Source: UBA6912 sp963792895
GTDB lineage: Bacteria > Actinomycetota > Acidimicrobiia > Spongiisociales > UBA5794
Assembly: GCA_963792895.1 (NCBI GenBank)
Contig: CAWBYA010000007.1
Span: forward strand, 620,001-684,000
Direction: 5' to 3'
DNA: 64,000 bases
Part shown: positions 19,209 to 27,325 of the stretch, piece by piece
How positions within the stretch are numbered: position 1 is the stretch's first letter
Layout: each line of letters begins with the position of its first letter
Program-made: the position numbers and the translations under genes
The notes under the pieces: generated by a model
The model's database searches: none
What the model was told of the DNA's origin: nothing
Seen by the model: the letters and a program-made list of their open reading frames with translations, nothing else

Positions 19209-19282
19209 AAGCCCAAGAAACCCTCACATCCCTCCCCCGCACTTCCCCGAACGAGGTCCTGATGCTCGAGCCCCTTGGGCTT
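19209..19282. repeat. 9-bp inverted repeat in the 19083-19498 intergenic region
   Basis: AAGCCCAAG at 19209 and its perfect complement at 19274 flank a 56-base loop. The whole 19083-19498 gap (416 bp) contains no gene I can support. It holds this repeat, a short GC-rich hairpin near 19121-19140 and the DnaA-box-like cluster near 19440. Confidence 0.4.
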
Positions 19283-19438
19283 CGCTGTTGCGCTCAACCT
19301 ACGGAGTGCGAGGGGGTGTTTCAAGCCCTTCGTTGCGACCTCGAAATGCCATGACGGGGGCGTGCTCTTGCACGTTGTTGATGTCTCTTCGGCCCTGTTG
19401 CATGTCGCCGGGCGCCTCGCGTAGGGCTATCCCCGTGG

Positions 19439-19480
19439 TTGTCCACATATCCACCGTAATCCACAAGGTGTTGTGCACAA
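19439..19480. promoter_or_regulatory. Cluster of DnaA-box-like 9-mers
   Basis: Within 42 bp are TTGTCCACA (19439-19447, the actinobacterial DnaA-box consensus), TATCCACC (19448-19455), TAATCCACA (19457-19465) and the palindrome TTGTGCACAA (19471-19480, a one-mismatch box on each strand). The stretch is more AT-rich than its surroundings. No dnaA, dnaN or other origin genes are in the window, so a DnaA-binding regulatory cluster is more likely than oriC. Confidence 0.4.
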
Positions 19481-19498
19481 CGGGTGTCGACAAGTTTC

Positions 19499-19936
19499 TC
19501 AGCGGGATTTTTCGCGCCCGGTGAACCCGATGGAGAGGAGTGGACGGAACGAGAGCTCGATCGTTTCGTACACCGCACCAACGGCTTGGTCGAGCGCGGA
19601 CGTACTCAGGCGATCGAGCGGGATGCGGCCGGACACGATGAGGTCGCCCTGACGATCGAGCGAGATGGCAGCGGGCCACGACGTGCGGTTGCGGGACAGA
19701 CAGAAGCGATAGGCGTCGGCGCGGTTGTGCGGAGGGTCGGGAAGGAGGAAGGCCTCGTAGCCGACGGTCCGTTCGCCGACGGCGAACCAGATCGTGGTGA
19801 AGTCGCGACACTGCTGCGCCATGCGGAGCCCCCAGCGACCCTCGTACTCGCCGGCCCACACCGCATCGGAATCGGTGTCCTCGACCCACGCCTGAGTGGT
19901 GGCAACCACGAGCTGGTGAGCCTCGTCGAGCCTCAC
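19499..19936 (-). CDS. YbjN-domain protein
   Basis: GTG 19936 overlaps the mshA stop by 4 bp and gives 145 aa (VRLDEAHQLVVATTQAWVED). The alpha-beta pattern, with QCRDFTTIWFAVGERTVGYEAF and ISLDRQGDLIVSGRIPLDRL near the middle, fits the YbjN/type III chaperone-like fold. A YbjN-domain gene follows mshA in mycobacteria as well, so the pairing is conserved context. The molecular role is unknown; E. coli YbjN is linked to stress and motility. The stop lies beside the DnaA-box-like cluster. Confidence 0.7.
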   Translation of the reverse strand: MRLDEAHQLVVATTQAWVEDTDSDAVWAGEYEGRWGLRMAQQCRDFTTIWFAVGERTVGYEAFLLPDPPHNRADAYRFCLSRNRTSWPAAISLDRQGDLIVSGRIPLDRLSTSALDQAVGAVYETIELSFRPLLSIGFTGREKSR

Positions 19937-21159
19937 CGCGGCTGGATCCCCGCATACAGCTCGAGGAGCCGGTCGGCCGTTGCCGGCCATGAGAATCGCT
20001 CGGAGAAGGCGACAGCGTCGGTGCTCATCTGTGCGGCCAGGGACGGGTCTTCGAGGATCTTGGTGAGAGCCACCGCAAAGCCGTCGGGTTCGTGACCCTC
20101 GACGAGGAGGCCGGTCTCACCATCGGCGACCGCATAGGGAAGCCCGCCGACCGACGCCGCGACCACCGGGAGGCCGCACGCTTGCGCTTCGGCCGCTACC
20201 AGCCCGAACGTCTCGCTTCGGGATGGCACGATGAGCACGTCTGCAGCTTGGTAGAAGCGAGCCAGGGCCGTGTGCGGCTGCGTCGGCACGAAGTGCACAC
20301 GATCGCCGACGCCCAACTCGGCGACCAAGGAGCGCAGGCGGGCGAGCTCGGCGTCACCCTGGCCACCGCTCGGACCGCCGACGAGCAGGAGCTGCGGCTT
20401 GCGCCCCGCCACCGGCTCGATCTGCGCGAGCGCCGCCACCGCCACATCGGCCGCCTTGAGGGGCTGTATGCGGCCGACGAACAGCACCAGCGGATCTCGG
20501 GGCGGCAGTCCCAGCCAGCGGCGGGCGTCTGCGCGGTCGCCGGGCATGAAGACGCTGTGGTCGATCCCCGGCGGCGATGTGCACAGTCGCTCGGGGCTTG
20601 CTCCGTAATGGTCCAGCAGGTCCTCGAACTCGTGCGGCGTCGATGCGATCACGCAGTCGGAGCGAGCGATGACCTCCTGTTCGGTGAAGGTGCGCACCGG
20701 GCTGGAGGGCGGCTCGTCTGAGCGGCGGGTGAGGTCCTTCACTCTCCCGAGTGTGTGGAACGAGTTGGCGAGGGGCACGCCGAGTGCCTCCTTCAGGACG
20801 ACGCCTGCCCATCCCGAGAGCCAGTAGTGGCTGTGGATGACGTCGGGCTGGATCCCTGCGGCGTCCATCCATGCGAGGGTGCCCTCCGTGAACTCGCCCA
20901 CGTGATGGATCATGTCGGCAATCGGAATGGGAGATGGCGGGCCGGCCGCGACGTGGACGACGCGGTATCCATCACGGACCTCGGTGACCTCGGGCGTGAT
21001 CTCGTCGGCGCGCCTTGTGAAGACGGTGACGTCGATGCCGCGCCCGGCCATCGTGTGGGCGAGCTCGTTGATATACACATTCATGCCGCCCGCATCGCCT
21101 TGGCCTGGCTTGCTCAGCGGGCATGTGTGCATCGACAGGTAGACGACGCGCCGGATCAT
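19933..21159 (-). CDS. mshA: D-inositol-3-phosphate glycosyltransferase-like, MshA family
   Basis: 408 aa GT4 enzyme. YLSMHTCPLSKPGQGDAGGM followed by NVYINELAH is the MshA hallmark, with the UDP-GlcNAc-binding GG loop. Acceptor-region features include IHSHYWLSGWAG and NSFHTLGRVKD. The GT-B C-domain has LFVGRIQPLKAADVAV, and the donor-site motif is PSRSETFGLVAAEAQACGLP. MshA joins GlcNAc to 1-L-inositol-1-phosphate, the first step of mycothiol synthesis. The start overlaps the acyltransferase stop (ATGA), and a YbjN gene follows as in mycobacteria. No other msh gene is in the window. A sucrose-phosphate-synthase-like role is the main alternative. Confidence 0.82.
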   Translation of the reverse strand: MIRRVVYLSMHTCPLSKPGQGDAGGMNVYINELAHTMAGRGIDVTVFTRRADEITPEVTEVRDGYRVVHVAAGPPSPIPIADMIHHVGEFTEGTLAWMDAAGIQPDVIHSHYWLSGWAGVVLKEALGVPLANSFHTLGRVKDLTRRSDEPPSSPVRTFTEQEVIARSDCVIASTPHEFEDLLDHYGASPERLCTSPPGIDHSVFMPGDRADARRWLGLPPRDPLVLFVGRIQPLKAADVAVAALAQIEPVAGRKPQLLLVGGPSGGQGDAELARLRSLVAELGVGDRVHFVPTQPHTALARFYQAADVLIVPSRSETFGLVAAEAQACGLPVVAASVGGLPYAVADGETGLLVEGHEPDGFAVALTKILEDPSLAAQMSTDAVAFSERFSWPATADRLLELYAGIQPR

Positions 21160-22076
21160 GCGGTGCCGCCGAAGCTGCCGGTGATGACGTAGAGCGGTCG
21201 CGGCTCGGCGCCGAGGCGGAACTTGTAGGCCTCGTCCCCCTTGAGGAAGTCGAAGGCCACGTGGCCCGCAGCGATAGCGTTCTCGATCAACATGGCGATG
21301 AGGACGACTCCCGGAGATGCATGGCTGGCATCGGGATCATATGCCGAGTTGTAGAGGTAGTACGAAGTGTCGTCCTCGAAGCCGAATGCTGCGGCGACGG
21401 GGACGCCATCTGCACCAGTCAGCACGTCGATCACGGCGCCGGCGCGTTCGTGCAACGCTGCGAAGAACCGCTCCATCTCCGGCGTCATGAAGTGGCCCTT
21501 GTCGCCGCTCGCTTTGCGGTGCATGTCGGCGAAGGATCGAATCGCCTCGGCTCCCGCAATGCGGGACAGCCGGGGCTCGCCGATCTCGGCTTCGAATCTC
21601 CGCCGCTTGCGGCGGGTCTCGTGGCGCTCCTTCTTGCCGATGAGGGCGAGGTAATCGTCGAATGACGCAGGCAGGGTCAGCACTGCGGCGACTTCATGCT
21701 GGCGGGGGGCGACGTCGATGTCGAGCTCCTCGAGGGCTGCAACCAGTGCTTCGGCTGCCGTCATCGGCACGCTGTCGAATCGAAAGGTCGTGCCCGGATC
21801 CACGGCGCCGGCGATGAGTGCCATGGGCTCTGCGAGGTCGCGGCCCCTGGGCGAGTGGTAGTCGGTGAGCTCGGCGTCGCCCACGAGCTCGACGGTGCCA
21901 TCTCGGACCATCGCAGGGATCAGCGCATCGCCGGCATCGGCGATGAGGAGCCGGTCTGCCGGGCCGGCCTCGATGTCCCACCACGTCTGCAGGAAGGCTC
22001 GGTCGGGAAAGGGCCCGGTGCCCCGAGCCGTTGGAGCGATGGCGAACGTCGGTGACCCCCAATCGTCGTGGATCAC
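21156..22076 (-). CDS. FemAB/BioF2-like GNAT acyltransferase
   Basis: 306 aa. Double-GNAT architecture: a degenerate first half (about 1-130), then the Acetyltransf_6 (CelD/BioF2) half with YLALIGKKERHETRRKRRRF (about 155-175), PVAAAFGFEDDTSYYLYNSAY and VAFDFLKGDEAYKFRLG, the conserved FL-GDE-YK-W-G-type end of this family. Relatives acylate peptidoglycan precursors or exopolysaccharides. It overlaps both neighbours by 4 bp, so it is in one operon with asparaginase and mshA. The substrate is unknown. Confidence 0.75.
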   Translation of the reverse strand: MIHDDWGSPTFAIAPTARGTGPFPDRAFLQTWWDIEAGPADRLLIADAGDALIPAMVRDGTVELVGDAELTDYHSPRGRDLAEPMALIAGAVDPGTTFRFDSVPMTAAEALVAALEELDIDVAPRQHEVAAVLTLPASFDDYLALIGKKERHETRRKRRRFEAEIGEPRLSRIAGAEAIRSFADMHRKASGDKGHFMTPEMERFFAALHERAGAVIDVLTGADGVPVAAAFGFEDDTSYYLYNSAYDPDASHASPGVVLIAMLIENAIAAGHVAFDFLKGDEAYKFRLGAEPRPLYVITGSFGGTA

Positions 22077-23014
22077 GGCACATCCTCTTCGTGGGTGGCC
22101 GCGATCTCACCGACAACCGCTCCTCCCCCCAGGACCGGGCGGGTGTGCAACGCCTCGAGTGCCTGACGTGCGGGCGGCGTCAGGAGGTCGAGTCGCAACG
22201 CGATCTCGAGCGCACCCTGGACGGCGACGTCGATAGACCCTTCGTGGCTCTTCACCGAGATGCCGATGCCGTGGCGGGCAAGGGCAATGACTCCTTGAGC
22301 GCCGCCTTTGGCCGGCCCGTCCCACCACATGGCGAGACGCCCGTCCGGACGCTCGTTGCCAGACGTGAGCGCTGGATAGCGGGTCATCGCTGTGCGGGCC
22401 TCAGCAAAGCGGTCGTCGACGGTGATGCGCGCAAAAGCCGTGGCGAGGCTACGGATGCTGCCGCGCAGGGTGGGCGCACCGCAGCCGTCGATGCCGAGCG
22501 GGCGCCCGTCGATGCCGGTGATATCGCAGAGCACGTCGATGATCCGGCGTTGCAGTGGATGATCGGGCGATGTGTACGACTCGATCGGCCAACCCTGGGC
22601 GACGCAGGCGCGCAGGAAGCCGGCATGCTTACCCGAGCAGTTGTGGAAGACCGGTCTCGGCGAGCGGTCGGCGGCGAGGGCCCGAGCCTTGGCACCCTTG
22701 CCGAGCGGCATGTCCGGCGGGCAGCGAAGTGCCGATTCGTCGAGCGCGCCCTCAGCGAGGATCGCACGGACGATCGCAACGTGGGCGTCTGTCCCGCTGT
22801 GACTCGCACAGGCGAGAGCGAGGTGCTCGGGCGGGAGCGCGGCGCCGCATTCCTGACTGACGGTTGCCTGTATCGCCTTCACCGAGGAGCGGTAGTAGAG
22901 CGGGCGGTCGGGATCGCCCCACGCCTGCTTGACGTCGCCAACGGCATCGACGACGACGCCGCTCCACGGGTGCGTCGACTCGACGAGACCGGAGCGGATG
23001 GTGGCGGCGTGCAC
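22073..23014 (-). CDS. Asparaginase II family protein (pfam06089 type)
   Basis: 313 aa from GTG 23014, immediately after the preceding gene's stop. Family blocks are visible: RSGLVESTHPWSGVV, YYRSSVKAIQATV, ALACASHSGTDAHV, FHNCSGKHAGFLRAC and GIDGCGAPTLRGSI. These match the cytosolic asparaginase II family first described in Rhizobium, unrelated to E. coli AnsA/AnsB. The predicted reaction is L-asparagine to aspartate plus ammonia. It is followed with overlap by the acyltransferase and mshA. Confidence 0.85.
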   Translation of the reverse strand: MHAATIRSGLVESTHPWSGVVVDAVGDVKQAWGDPDRPLYYRSSVKAIQATVSQECGAALPPEHLALACASHSGTDAHVAIVRAILAEGALDESALRCPPDMPLGKGAKARALAADRSPRPVFHNCSGKHAGFLRACVAQGWPIESYTSPDHPLQRRIIDVLCDITGIDGRPLGIDGCGAPTLRGSIRSLATAFARITVDDRFAEARTAMTRYPALTSGNERPDGRLAMWWDGPAKGGAQGVIALARHGIGISVKSHEGSIDVAVQGALEIALRLDLLTPPARQALEALHTRPVLGGGAVVGEIAATHEEDVP

Positions 23015-23015
23015 G

Positions 23016-23555
23016 TCAGCCGTGAAGGAGTTCGTCGACGGAGGTGAGACCGGCGCGGTACCGGCGGCGCAGCTCGGCTCCGAGGGTGTCGCTGGCGGCG
23101 TGGACGATCTTGCGCTGCGCCGAGACGTCGGACTCCTCGTTGCGCAGGGCAGCGTCGAAGGCGGCGAGGTCGTCTTCGGTAACGGTGTCGAGCCTTGCGA
23201 GCACGTCGTCGCCGAGCAGGAAGTCGATGTGCCGCCGCCCCGGCTGAGGCACGTCGGGCGGCACGACGTCGAACGATGTCACCGCCGCATGTCCGGTCCC
23301 GGTCGAGGGCGAGTCACCCAAGATCTCAGGCAGCGCCTCGATGAGGGTGCGGTGCTCCACGCCCGACCGTCTGCTGCGCTCGAACGCAACCATGTCGATG
23401 CGTCCGTGGAGCATTCGGCGGTAGAACGACAGCTCGCGATCGAGGTCCGCGCACATGGCTCGGCGAGACCGCAGCTCAGCCGTTGGGAGCTCCTCCACTC
23501 CGGCGAGAAACGCAGGGTCGGAGATGATGTCGATACGACGTCGTTGTCGCTCCAC
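23016..23555 (-). CDS. RsiG/AmfC-like helical protein
   Basis: 179 aa. Two helix-rich segments flank a Pro/Gly-rich middle. The N-terminal helix pair (PTAELRSRRAMCADLDRELS, then FYRRMLHGRIDMVAFERSRR) resembles actinobacterial proteins annotated as aerial mycelium formation protein, the family of the c-di-GMP-binding anti-sigma factor RsiG. The C-terminal half (DVLARLDTVTEDDLAAFDAA, SDVSAQRKIVHAASDTLGAE) also fits. The RsiG c-di-GMP motif is not clearly intact. No WhiG-type sigma gene is nearby, so the function is uncertain. The name rests on remembered family resemblance. Confidence 0.5.
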   Translation of the reverse strand: MERQRRRIDIISDPAFLAGVEELPTAELRSRRAMCADLDRELSFYRRMLHGRIDMVAFERSRRSGVEHRTLIEALPEILGDSPSTGTGHAAVTSFDVVPPDVPQPGRRHIDFLLGDDVLARLDTVTEDDLAAFDAALRNEESDVSAQRKIVHAASDTLGAELRRRYRAGLTSVDELLHG

Positions 23556-23651
23556 GGCTGTGCCTCCCTCGCTATGACCGTTGCTGCGTGGCGGAGCGTA
23601 GTGGTCGCCGCTCGCGCACCCTACGTGCGCGAGATACGCAACGGGGCTGGC

Positions 23652-24740
23652 TCAGCAGCTCGCGCGGAGCGTCGGGAACGGGTTGACCGGCGAGCCTCCG
23701 CCTGGGTGGATCTGGAAGTGGAGGTGGGGGGAGGCGCCGATTGCGTTGCCCGTGTTCCCCACGTAGCCGATGACCGTGCCGGTGCTCACCTGCGTGCCGT
23801 TCGAAATGCCGGCCGCGTAACCGTCGAGGTGGGCGTAGTAGTACATCGCCGAGCCGGTCCGCAGGTAGGCGACGATGCCCCCGAGGCTGTTGGTCTTGAT
23901 GGTCACGGTCCCGGAACCGGTCGCGAGTACGGGAGTCCCGCGCGAAGCGAACATGTCGGTGCCCTTGTGAGTGCGTCCACCCGATCGCGGGAAGCCCCAG
24001 TCGTTGATGAATCGTGCGCCCGGCACGGGACACTGGAACCCTGAGATGACGCCGACGCCTCCGGCCGCTCCCGCCTTCTTCTTCGCTTCCTCGAGTGCAA
24101 TCCGCTTCTGTTCTTCCTCGAACTTCGCTTGCGCCTCGCGGGCTGCGGCGTCCGATCGGCTGTATTCATCTGCGGCGGCCTGCTGAAGCTCGTCTACCTC
24201 TGCGACGTTGGCCGCAGCAGCTTCGCTCAGCTCCTCGATCCGTGCCTGATCGATCTTCAGCTCCTCGCGGAGGCGGTCCATCTCCCGGCGCACGGCATCG
24301 AGCCGGTCGAGCTCGACGAGGTCGTGATCCGTCGCTCGATCGATCAACACCTGGCTGGTGAGGAGATCCTGGATGTTGTCGGCCTCGAACGCCACTTGGA
24401 ACACACCGGTCCCTGCGGTCATGTAGGCCTCGGTCACCAGCTCACGCGCCCGGGCCGTCAGCTCCTGGACCTGCTGCTCGTGCTCGCCGATACGCTCGAC
24501 GATCACGTCGATCCGGTGGTTGAGCTCCTCGAGCTCGCCGTTGATGGTGTGATACGCGAGCAGCGCAGCGTCGAGCTGCGCGTTGATGTCGACGAGGCGG
24601 TCATACGCCTCTTGGCGCGCCGCTTCGGCTTTGTCGACATCGGATTCGCTGGTGGCGCTCGCTGTCACCGGCGTCAGACCCAGGAAGGCGGAGACGAGGA
24701 GAAGAGCGAGCACTCGCTGGCCCGGCTTACGCATGAGCAT
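23652..24740 (-). CDS. Secreted coiled-coil M23 peptidase (NlpD/EnvC-like)
   Basis: 362 aa. The signal peptide is MLMRKPGQRVLALLLVSAFL, with a cleavage site near ASA-TSE. Residues 35-220 form a long coiled coil rich in Glu, Ala and Leu with a Lys/Glu-rich end. The C-terminal M23 domain has the zinc ligands in THKGTDMF (HxxxD) and SPHLHFQIH (HxH), so it is probably a catalytically competent D,D-endopeptidase of the peptidoglycan. The coiled coil resembles activators of cell-separation amidases. It is likely monocistronic. Confidence 0.88.
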   Translation of the reverse strand: MLMRKPGQRVLALLLVSAFLGLTPVTASATSESDVDKAEAARQEAYDRLVDINAQLDAALLAYHTINGELEELNHRIDVIVERIGEHEQQVQELTARARELVTEAYMTAGTGVFQVAFEADNIQDLLTSQVLIDRATDHDLVELDRLDAVRREMDRLREELKIDQARIEELSEAAAANVAEVDELQQAAADEYSRSDAAAREAQAKFEEEQKRIALEEAKKKAGAAGGVGVISGFQCPVPGARFINDWGFPRSGGRTHKGTDMFASRGTPVLATGSGTVTIKTNSLGGIVAYLRTGSAMYYYAHLDGYAAGISNGTQVSTGTVIGYVGNTGNAIGASPHLHFQIHPGGGSPVNPFPTLRASC

Positions 24741-24804
24741 CTACGTTACCAACAACCCACCAGAAACCAAGACCGACGCGCGCCGGTCGGCGTCGAACGC
24801 CCCG

Positions 24805-25797
24805 TCAGCCGAACAACAGAAGGCCGGCCCAGAAGCCCGCTGCGGCGAGGACGATCCCGTCGATCGCCGTGAGCAGCCCGGGTTCGCGGGTCGTATGGGC
24901 GACGTCCCCGCTGCGCAGCATCGACCCGACCACCTTGCCACCGAACCACCCGGCAACGGCGACGGCGCCGGCAACCAACGTGACGGCGGGGGTCAGTGTC
25001 TCTGCGGTCGTGCTGGCGACGAGGGCGCCGACGAGCACGCCAATCGCGGCGGCGAGATTCGGGTCGACGCCGGCCAGGTCGGGAAGGAACCGTCGTACCG
25101 CCCACGCGGCGATGGCGCCGAAGAGCATGATGACGAGGAAGGCCGTGACCGTTGCCGCCGACTCCACCCGAATCAGCACCATCGCGCCTGCACCGACCGA
25201 GGCGGTGAGCGCCATCAGCCCTGCAGCTCCCACGGCCTCCAAGTTGCGGTACCGGGCCTCGAACAGCGGCCATGCGAGCACCAGGATCAGGCCCAGCCCG
25301 AGTGCGCCTGCCAGTCCGGCGACCCCCCAGCGGTACGTGGCGTTGCCGGCTGCTGCGGTGGCGATGAGGGTGGGGATGACGGGGACGTCGAGTGACCGTT
25401 CCCGCATGGTGTCACCGAGATCCCATAGCCATGCCAGCGCCCCACCGACCGCGGCGAACGCGAGCGCCTGGAGGTTGATGATGTTGGCGATCAGGAACGT
25501 GGCAAGCAAGATCATGCCGAGCAGGCCGGGAGTTGCGTCGTGGGGCGCCGGGTAGGCGCGAGCGCCGCCCGACACGGGCGGAATGAGCGCGATCTCGTCG
25601 CCGGCGGCCACAGTGGTCGATCGGTCGGCCGCATCTCCGTTCACCCACACATTGGCAACGCCCAACCCGGCGGCGAAATCGTTCCCGAATCGGGCAATCG
25701 CGGCGTCGAGCACGTCCCCGACGGTGTCTCCCGGCAGGTCGACGCGTCCGGCGCCGGCTGCCTCGCGGAGGTTTGCGAACAAGCGGACCGTGGCCAT
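24805..25797 (-). CDS. MoaD/ThiS-like domain fused to a multi-pass membrane domain
   Basis: ATG 25797 gives 330 aa. Residues 1-80 are a beta-grasp MoaD-type domain (MATVRLFANLREAAGAGRVD; ending DEIALIPPVSGG). The diglycine that normally forms the free C-terminus of MoaD is internal here. A linker (ARAYPAPHDA) leads to about eight hydrophobic helices (about 90-328) with charges near ARYRNLEAVG and DLAGVDPN, loosely like CdsA-type phosphatidate cytidylyltransferases; that resemblance is weak. A long upstream frame extension to 26124 is antisense to the PfpI gene and was rejected. Whether the two parts are cleaved at GG is unknown. Confidence 0.65.
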   Translation of the reverse strand: MATVRLFANLREAAGAGRVDLPGDTVGDVLDAAIARFGNDFAAGLGVANVWVNGDAADRSTTVAAGDEIALIPPVSGGARAYPAPHDATPGLLGMILLATFLIANIINLQALAFAAVGGALAWLWDLGDTMRERSLDVPVIPTLIATAAAGNATYRWGVAGLAGALGLGLILVLAWPLFEARYRNLEAVGAAGLMALTASVGAGAMVLIRVESAATVTAFLVIMLFGAIAAWAVRRFLPDLAGVDPNLAAAIGVLVGALVASTTAETLTPAVTLVAGAVAVAGWFGGKVVGSMLRSGDVAHTTREPGLLTAIDGIVLAAAGFWAGLLLFG

Positions 25798-25876
25798 CGA
25801 GCGCAGCGTAGCGCCGGAGGATGTCGCCGCTGCGACTCGTGCGACCTTCCGGCATCGTCGTGGGATACTCGGTCTG

Positions 25877-26392
25877 GTGGACATCACCGCATTCGTCTTC
25901 AACGGTGTCACGTCGGGCGAGGTCCTGGCGCCGACGGCTGCGGCCGGGGAGTCCGGCCCCGTCTCGGTGCGCATCGTCGGGCTCGATCGTGCCTCGTACC
26001 ACGGCTTCGAGCCGCTTCGGGTGTTCGAGGCCGATTCCACGATTGCGGACGTCGTACCAACAGACCTCCTGCTGGTTCCCGGGGGGTTGGGATCGATCCG
26101 CATGATGGAGGATCGGAGGGTCATCGAGTGGCTCCGGCGCCAAGCGGACGCCAGCCGCTACGTCATGAGCGTCTCGACGGGCTCGCTTCTCCTCGCCGCT
26201 GCCGGGTTGCTTGCCGACGCCGAGGCCTCAGGGCACTGGCTGGCACACGACGACCTCGCCAGAGCAGGCGCCCATCCGGCAGACGCACCTATCAGCTGGT
26301 GGGGCAAGATCGTCACTACAGCCGGCCAGGTGGTGGCGGCCGAGGTCGCCCGCACCCTGCCGGAACGGGTGCGGTACGGGCCCACGCCGTGA
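25877..26392 (+). CDS. DJ-1/PfpI-family protein lacking the elbow cysteine
   Basis: GTG 25877 (VDITAFVFNGVTSGEVLAP) gives 171 aa. Class I amidotransferase-like fold of the DJ-1/PfpI/GlxA group: TDLLLVPGGLGSIRMMED and the elbow VMSVSTGSLLLAAAGLL, then GHWLAHDDLARAGA. At the elbow, where relatives have S-V-C-T-G-A, the Cys is Ser (SVSTGS), so a cysteine-dependent reaction is unlikely unless Ser substitutes. No AraC-type DNA-binding domain is attached. It is divergent from the MoaD-fusion gene, with 79 bp between the two starts. Confidence 0.75.
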   Translation: MDITAFVFNGVTSGEVLAPTAAAGESGPVSVRIVGLDRASYHGFEPLRVFEADSTIADVVPTDLLLVPGGLGSIRMMEDRRVIEWLRRQADASRYVMSVSTGSLLLAAAGLLADAEASGHWLAHDDLARAGAHPADAPISWWGKIVTTAGQVVAAEVARTLPERVRYGPTP

Positions 26393-26521
26393 CCGCCCTT
26401 TGGCCGTGACCCGGCGGCGCACCAGGCCAGCCGACTCGGGACCATCGGTCGTCATTCCCGATGTGTGGTAGCTGCTCGGGCGGCACGACCGGCTCTGCGT
26501 GGCCCGGTGATTCGGTGCGGC

Positions 26522-26552
26522 CCGGTGTCGTCCGATAATCGGACGACACCGG
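26522..26552. promoter_or_regulatory. Perfect 31-bp palindrome, probable IclR-family operator
   Basis: A 15+1+15 perfect inverted repeat, arms CCGGTGTCGTCCGAT and complement around a central A, ends 35 bp before the IclR-family start. A further half-site-like ATCGGACG follows at 26559-26566. There is no T-run, so it is an operator rather than a terminator. It probably controls the regulator and, by read-through, the homogentisate genes. Confidence 0.7.
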
Positions 26553-26587
26553 TTGAATATCGGACGCTCGCTCCGTAGCATCGACGC

Positions 26588-27316
26588 ATGCCCGAGCTGT
26601 CGCAGACCGTCGATCACGCCGCAAGGCTGCTGGTCGCGCTGCGGCACGGCGGCGCGGTGTCGACGACGCAGCTCGCCGAGAGACTCGGTGTGAGCCGGAC
26701 GGTCGCCACTCGCCTGGTTGCAACACTCGAGGCGCACGATCTGGTACGCCGCACTCCCGGCGGGGTTGCTCTCGGCTTCGGTCTCCTCGATCTCGCGGCC
26801 GGGCTCGAGGTGACCGTCCGCACGGCCGCCTATCCGCACCTCCAGCAGCTGGCCGTGCGCTTCCACGAGACGGCGGTCTTGGCGATCGCCGACGGCGATA
26901 CCGCCGTTGCCGTCGACCAGGTGGTGCCCGACCGCCGGGTCGTCCGCATCCACTACCGCGCCGGCTCCCGCCACTCGCTCGCCGAAGCGGCGCACGGCAA
27001 GGCGATGCTCGCATACAGCGCCGCAGCCCAGCGTCTCCTGACCACGCATCCCGATCCGGCTCGAATCGAGCGCGAGCTCACCGCGATCCGGAGAAACGGA
27101 TATGCCATCTCGCACGACGAGTTGGAAGAAGGAGTCACCGGGATTGCGGCGCCGATCCTCGACGTTCGCGGCACGGCAGTTGCATCGATCGGGGTCGTCG
27201 CGCCGACCGCACGGTTGCCGCGGGAACGAGATGTGGCCCCGGCCGTTCGGGAGGCTGCCGCCGCAATCGGCATCGAGCTGGCGGACCACCCTGCCCGCAC
27301 CCGAGCGCTCGCCTGA
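26588..27316 (+). CDS. IclR-family transcriptional regulator of the homogentisate operon
   Basis: 242 aa. The N-terminal winged helix-turn-helix (residues 5-60) contains VSTTQLAERLGVSRTVATRL and LVRRTPGGVALGFGLLDLA. The C-terminal IclR effector domain (75-235) contains RIHYRAGSRHSLAEAAHGKA, YAISHDELEEGVTGIAAPIL and ASIGVVAPTARL. In this family ligand binding alters oligomeric state and operator affinity. The perfect palindrome upstream is the obvious target. It is co-directional with hmgA, nine bases away, and so probably autoregulated and sensing a tyrosine catabolite (inference). Confidence 0.9.
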   Translation: MPELSQTVDHAARLLVALRHGGAVSTTQLAERLGVSRTVATRLVATLEAHDLVRRTPGGVALGFGLLDLAAGLEVTVRTAAYPHLQQLAVRFHETAVLAIADGDTAVAVDQVVPDRRVVRIHYRAGSRHSLAEAAHGKAMLAYSAAAQRLLTTHPDPARIERELTAIRRNGYAISHDELEEGVTGIAAPILDVRGTAVASIGVVAPTARLPRERDVAPAVREAAAAIGIELADHPARTRALA

Positions 27317-27325
27317 GGAGGAGCA

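Noticed and set aside
19083..19498. Chromosomal origin of replication
   Set aside because: DnaA-like boxes are present but there is no dnaA, dnaN, parAB or AT-rich unwinding element nearby.
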